DNA from: Phragmites australis
Taxonomy: Eukaryota; Streptophyta; Magnoliopsida; Poales; Poaceae
DNA: 64,000 nt
Assembly (NCBI RefSeq): GCF_958298935.1
Contig: NC_084943.1
Span: 15,307,001 to 15,371,000 of the forward strand
Reading direction: 5' to 3'
The first letter of the stretch is position 1. Each line of letters opens with the position of its first letter. The notes under the pieces were generated by a model. The model searched no databases and had not been told where the DNA came from. It saw only the letters and a program-made list of their open reading frames with translations. A program made the position numbers and the translations under genes. This document shows positions 60,190 through 64,000 of this stretch, piece by piece.

Positions 60190-62801
60190 AGGCGACAACG
60201 ACCCCTTTGATAGTAGTGCTGTCGGTGGTCCAACGATGAACCTCCCAGCTGGTTCACAAGCAGCAGCACCTTCATCGTTAGGCTCTACAAGTGCACAACG
60301 TCAGTAAACACTAACTCTAAAAGATCAAGAAGCACTACTTCCAAAGTTTGACAAGACTTTTAAAGGATCTATAGATAGGAAGATAGGGTAAGTGTCAGAT
60401 ATGCTAGGTGTTATATTAGCAAACATGAATTATCTGCAAAGTCCTCAGGTGGAACAGGATACTTGAAGAGGCACGCCACAACTTACAAGTGAAAGAGTAG
60501 AGCAGCCATGAAGCAGATGGTGCTGTTGTACAACCCCGATGACTTTGTTCGTTATTGGGAGTATGACTCCATCAATGCACAAAAAAGTTATGTCGCTTCA
60601 TTGCAAGAGCATATCTACCACTCAACATCCGTGAGTCTGCTGTATTTGATGATTACATTAAGCAAGCTTATAATCTTAGGTTCACGCATGTTTCTAAATA
60701 GATAACTACTAGAGATATAGTAAAATACTACAATGCATATTGTATCAAGCTTAAAGAAATGTTGAAAATATGTACATTTTCAGTTACTTTGACCTCAGAC
60801 ATATTGGGAAGTAGGACTAGAGAGGACTGTCTTAGTGTGGTAGCTCATTTGGTTAATAATGATTGAGAAATAGAAAAGAGAATAATATGTTTCTAGTTGA
60901 TTGATAATGCGCATACTGATGAAAATATTGCTAAAAAATATCTTAAATAGTTGAAGACTTTGGGCTCATAAATAAAATATTTTCTATCACTTTAAATAAT
61001 ACTAGTACAAATTCTAGAGCAATGGATATTCTTAGAGCAAGTCCAACGACCTCCCTATCCTGCTCTCCATCGCTACTTTTAGAGAATTCTTCGCGCCATT
61101 GATTTGTGCCCAATGAGCATAGCGGTGGGTTGGATTTGGAGCACGACGATGGTTGATGAGCGAGGCGATGAGCTGGATCTGGAGCTCCCAGCTCAGGCAC
61201 GGCCGCAAGGTCCTCCAGCCAGTGTTGACGAGTTCCTCTAAGCTCCAGTCAGCGGAGAGGCCGAGGGCGCCACTGCTGCAGCCGTTCGGGCCCTCCTCCA
61301 AGCCACGCGGCACTTCATGAAGGTGGTAGCCTGGGGAAAGGGAGGTGCGCAGAGCTTGGCAGAGACAACAGTTTGGGGAGGAGTCTGGGAGGGGGAGGCA
61401 ATGGCCTGGTGCTAGAGGGGGTGGTGGAGGGGAAAGTGAGGGGAGAGAGAGCTACTGCTTAGTGGAAAATGAGGAGATGAGAGGGAGAGAGAGAGAGGGC
61501 CGACATGTGGTGTATAGAGAGCCACATTTAGGGAGCGGGTTGGAGCACGCTAAGAAATAGGAAGGCAAATTTGAGTAGAGAGCTCTCTATTCAAGGAAAT
61601 GGAGAGCCTGAAATAGGGAGCGGGTTGGAGTTGCTCTTACTCTATTGTTTAATACATAAGCTCAATCTTTTTTGTTACATCAACGTTGTGCTTGTCATAT
61701 TATCAATCTTATAGTAAAATCTGGTATAAAGAGGTTGACACAATACCTAGATGATTTTTGTACTACAATAAATTTTGTGAACTCCTCTAATTAATGATTG
61801 CAGCATATAAGCAGTACTATATTGCAATAGGTGTGCATCCACAAAAGTTTGATGTGGACATGCTGATAAGATGGAACTCTACTTTTTTGATGCTAAAAAA
61901 TATTCTACCATATAAGGAGCATATTTGGTGTGTTTATTCATACACTATCATCAGCACGGGGTTCAAACTTTACTCATAGAAGCGTATTGGTATGTTACCG
62001 AAATGATACTAGAGTTTATTGAATTTTTTTATAATTCAACTGTAAGTGTATCGGGAGTTTATTATCCAACATTTTGTTTAGTAGTGCATAATATTATTGA
62101 AATTGCTACTCATTTAAATAGCTATGAAAATGACAATTTTCTAAGAGATTGTGAAGTTCCAATGAAGTCTAAAATTTTAAAATATTGAAAATAAATTCAT
62201 TTGTTGTATGCCTTTGCCTTTATTTTGAATCTTATAGCTAAAATTATAGGTTTATGTAGAGTTATCACAAATTTAGGTGATGCTCTTGGCCATGATTATT
62301 CTATTTATTATACTAATATTCATTCTAAGTTATTTGATATTTATAGTAAATATGAAACAAAGCATGTCAGAGTTTGTCTGCAACAACCTCCATTAGCACC
62401 CACAACAAGAACACAACAACATGGGGAAAAATATTTGGTGGAGGTTTTTCATTAAGAAGTTTAGACTCTTCGTCACGAATGTCTATGAGCGTCGGAATTC
62501 CAGCATCCGGAGGGGAGCTAACAACTTTCATCAACAGCCATGAACAAGAAAATTTCAACATAATGCAATGGTGGTATGAGCACAAGTTGAATTATCAAGT
62601 TCTTTCACTGTTAGCACTAGATTTTTTAATGATCCCCGTATCTACTATTTCTTTTGAGGCTATCTTTAGTCTTACTAGAAGGATAATTGAAGAGAGAAGA
62701 ACAAGTCTCACAAGTGAGATGTGAAAATACTCACCATAGTAAAAAACTGTGAACAAGCTAAAGTGCGAATGCAACACATTACAGAGAACACTGAGCTTTA
62801 A
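60190..62801 (+). pseudogene. hAT transposase (Ac/RICESLEEPER-like), decayed
   Basis: The BED zinc-finger region is readable near 60389 (KHELSAKSSGGTGYLKRHAT), with its first cysteine degraded. After it come WEYDSINAQKSYVASL, TTRDIVKYYNAYCIKL, FSVTLTSDI, DCLSVVAHLVNND and LIDNAHTDENIA. Beyond the inserted MITE the frame continues CACHIINLIVKSGIKRLTQYL, then MLIRWNSTFLMLKNILPYKE, SVSGVYYPTFCLVVHNIIEI and the hATC dimerisation domain near 62550-62720 (FNIMQWWYEHKLNYQVLSLL, VSTISFEAIFSLTRRIIEER). Stops occur between segments. It would have cut and pasted hAT elements but cannot now be made whole. Confidence 0.85.
61035..61636. mobile_element. PIF/Harbinger-like MITE within the hAT pseudogene, 602 bp
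   Basis: The left end is GAGCAAGTCCAACGACC; the reverse complement of the right end is GAGCAACTCCAACCCGC. TTA lies on both sides (61032-61034 and 61637-61639). The hAT reading frame stops before it and resumes after it. The inside is GC-rich with open frames on both strands and no recognisable domain. Confidence 0.75.
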
Positions 62802-63037
62802 GATTCATTCAAAAATTCGTATCAGCTGTTAATGAGAACGTGTAATTTTTAATTTTCTAAGCTAGGTTGTATTCTTTTTTTCTTTGCTAGAAAGGTTTTT
62901 AATAAGGCAACCTATCAATAATACTCATTTTTAGAATTAATTATGTGTCCCTATTATTTTTGATTTATTGTTATTATTTTTATAATTTTTCTTTATTTTT
63001 TTCTAAAGTAACCTGCCACCCACCTCCCGTCTTGGGC
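62802..63037. other. Short AT-rich spacer
   Basis: Sequence between the hAT stop and the TATA box. No features beyond T-rich tracts. Confidence 0.5.
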
Positions 63038-63045
63038 TATAAATA
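63038..63045 (+). promoter_or_regulatory. TATA box of a possible disrupted gene
   Basis: TATAAATA lies 117 bases before an ATG (63155) with a C/A-rich, stop-poor leader between, a good plant core-promoter layout. Confidence 0.5.
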
Positions 63046-63154
63046 GCCACCGACCCAAGCTCCTATGATCCCATCAGCCACCCAACTCTCTTTATCTACT
63101 TGCTAGCTAGTAGCCACTTTCCTATTTCAACAAATAAATTCTATATTTCCATTC

Positions 63155-63198
63155 ATGGATCAAGACGCCGAGAAATCGCATGCATGGTTATCAGCATG
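63155..63198 (+). pseudogene. First codons of a possible host gene cut by an LTR
   Basis: ATG in a good context (TTCATGGAT) opens MDQDAEKSHAWLSA; the LTR starting at 63199 then interrupts it. The piece is too short to name. The rest of the gene, if there is one, would lie beyond the retroelement and outside the window. Confidence 0.4.
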
Positions 63199-64000
63199 TG
63201 AAAGTGCATTTAGACTCTCTATGTGGGTTTTGGATAATTGATGACAAATAATTAAGGGACTAATGAGTTTATCGAGGTTACGAATAGGTATTAGTCCTAT
63301 TGGAGAAATTAAATGATGTTGACGTCCCTCAAAAAGAAAAGAGAATCGGCACATGGCTATCCAATAGTTTTAAATTTATTTTATTTTTGAATTTGAGTCT
63401 ACGTATGCCATACTATCAAGATGGATGTGTATAGTCTGACATGAAGATATCTCAGTGCTCAAAGTATCCATTTGGCCTAAAGATGAGAGACACAAAACAC
63501 CCCACGAACACCGAGAATCTTTATTATGTTTTCTGGACCCAAAAGTTCTAGGCTATTCTGGAAGTTCCGGATAGCCGGAACCTCCGGGATCTCTCCGAAA
63601 TAGGGTTCTCGGGTTGAAGCTCTTTATGGATTCGGAAGTTCTGGGTGCAATCCGGAATGTCTGGATTGCCAGAACCTCTGGATGAGGCTCCGAGCGAGGG
63701 AACTCGGTTTGTGTTTTTATAAACCACTCCAGAAGTTCTGGATGGGTCCGGAACCTCTGGATTTTGGTGATGTTCACCGGAACCTCCAAATGCGGTTCCA
63801 GGAAGGGGTCCTTGGGTTGATCTAAGTCTTCAACCTGGAAGTTCCTGGTTCAACCCGAAAGTTCCAGGTGTCCGGATGTTCTGGATTTGCTTCGGCCCAT
63901 GGTCCTGTGTGGTGATCTGTTGATTCAACCCAGAAGTTCCGAGTTAATTAGGATGTTCCAGATTAGGCCAGAATGCACAGTAATAGCTAGTTTTTTGGGG
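63199..64000. mobile_element. LTR of a retrotransposon, runs off the window
   Basis: Starts TGAAAGTGCATTTAGACTC, a form I recognise as a common LTR start in grass genomes. Its interior has many repeats of GGAAGTTCC(G/A)G and CCGGAACCTCC in both orientations (63555-63960). No end or coding sequence is visible. Confidence 0.65.

Larger units (their letters stand above)
59395..62801 (+). mobile_element. hAT-type transposon remnant
   Basis: GC-rich subterminal-like sequence with many GGCCCGGC-like and GGCACG motifs (59395-59700) is followed by an AT-rich spacer and a decayed hAT transposase (60190-62801). No GC-rich mirror of the left side is visible on the right, so the right end appears deleted. 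Terminal inverted repeats and the 8-bp target duplication could not be identified. Confidence 0.62.

Overview
The window is plant nuclear DNA from a grass (Poaceae). The best evidence is a complete five-exon, clade III SWEET sugar transporter gene on the minus strand. From memory, its predicted protein is close to rice SWEET13. The transposable elements around it (Helitron, CACTA, PIF/Harbinger, hAT and Ty3/gypsy elements with very long LTRs) also fit a grass. I cannot name the species. There is no sign of bacterial genes, CRISPR arrays, or rRNA or tRNA genes.

Layout. (1) 1-11951 reads as the 5' part of a Helitron lying on the minus strand. It holds the first eight exons of a RepHel (replication initiator/helicase) gene that leaves the window at base 1, a 625-bp tandem duplication over that gene's promoter and first codons, a complete-looking seven-exon RPA1-like single-strand DNA binding gene, a 694-bp unit repeated three times, a GC-rich block, and a TC-type 5' terminus at 11951. 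Both genes give phase-consistent open splice models. (2) About 12060-26984 is an old Tat-type Ty3/gypsy element on the plus strand. It is split by a solo LTR inside a solo LTR (15206-20898, containing 15426-18470) and by another solo LTR (22386-25498, itself carrying a MITE). (3) 26985-37388 is a second gypsy element with two ~635-bp LTRs and a Met-tRNA-type primer site. Another ~3-kb solo LTR has inserted into its 33-bp tandem repeats. Its two flanks belong to unrelated elements. (4) 37389 to about 41060 is the 3' half of a Tekay/Del-like chromovirus with a chromodomain. (5) 43276-46104 is a CACTA element with a transposase-associated domain remnant and unidentified gene-like sequence. (6) 46664-49424 is the SWEET gene, with a 914-bp CACTA-type element in intron 1 and a TATA box at 49641-49650. 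(7) 49651-58999 is mostly intergenic. It contains PIF/Harbinger-like, Stowaway-like and CACTA-type non-autonomous elements and a diverged ~230-bp tandem repeat. (8) About 59395-62801 is a decayed hAT transposase carrying a MITE. (9) At 63038-63198 a TATA box, leader and first codons of a possible gene run directly into an LTR that continues to the window edge.

The SWEET gene is the only clear host gene. The Helitron genes would act together: RepHel nicks and unwinds DNA for rolling-circle transposition, and the RPA-like protein would coat the single strand. The retroelement and hAT coding regions carry many stops and frameshifts and are treated as dead. Element edges were called from termini and target-site duplications (TSDs) read directly in the sequence. 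Protein family calls rest on motif recognition, not on a database search.
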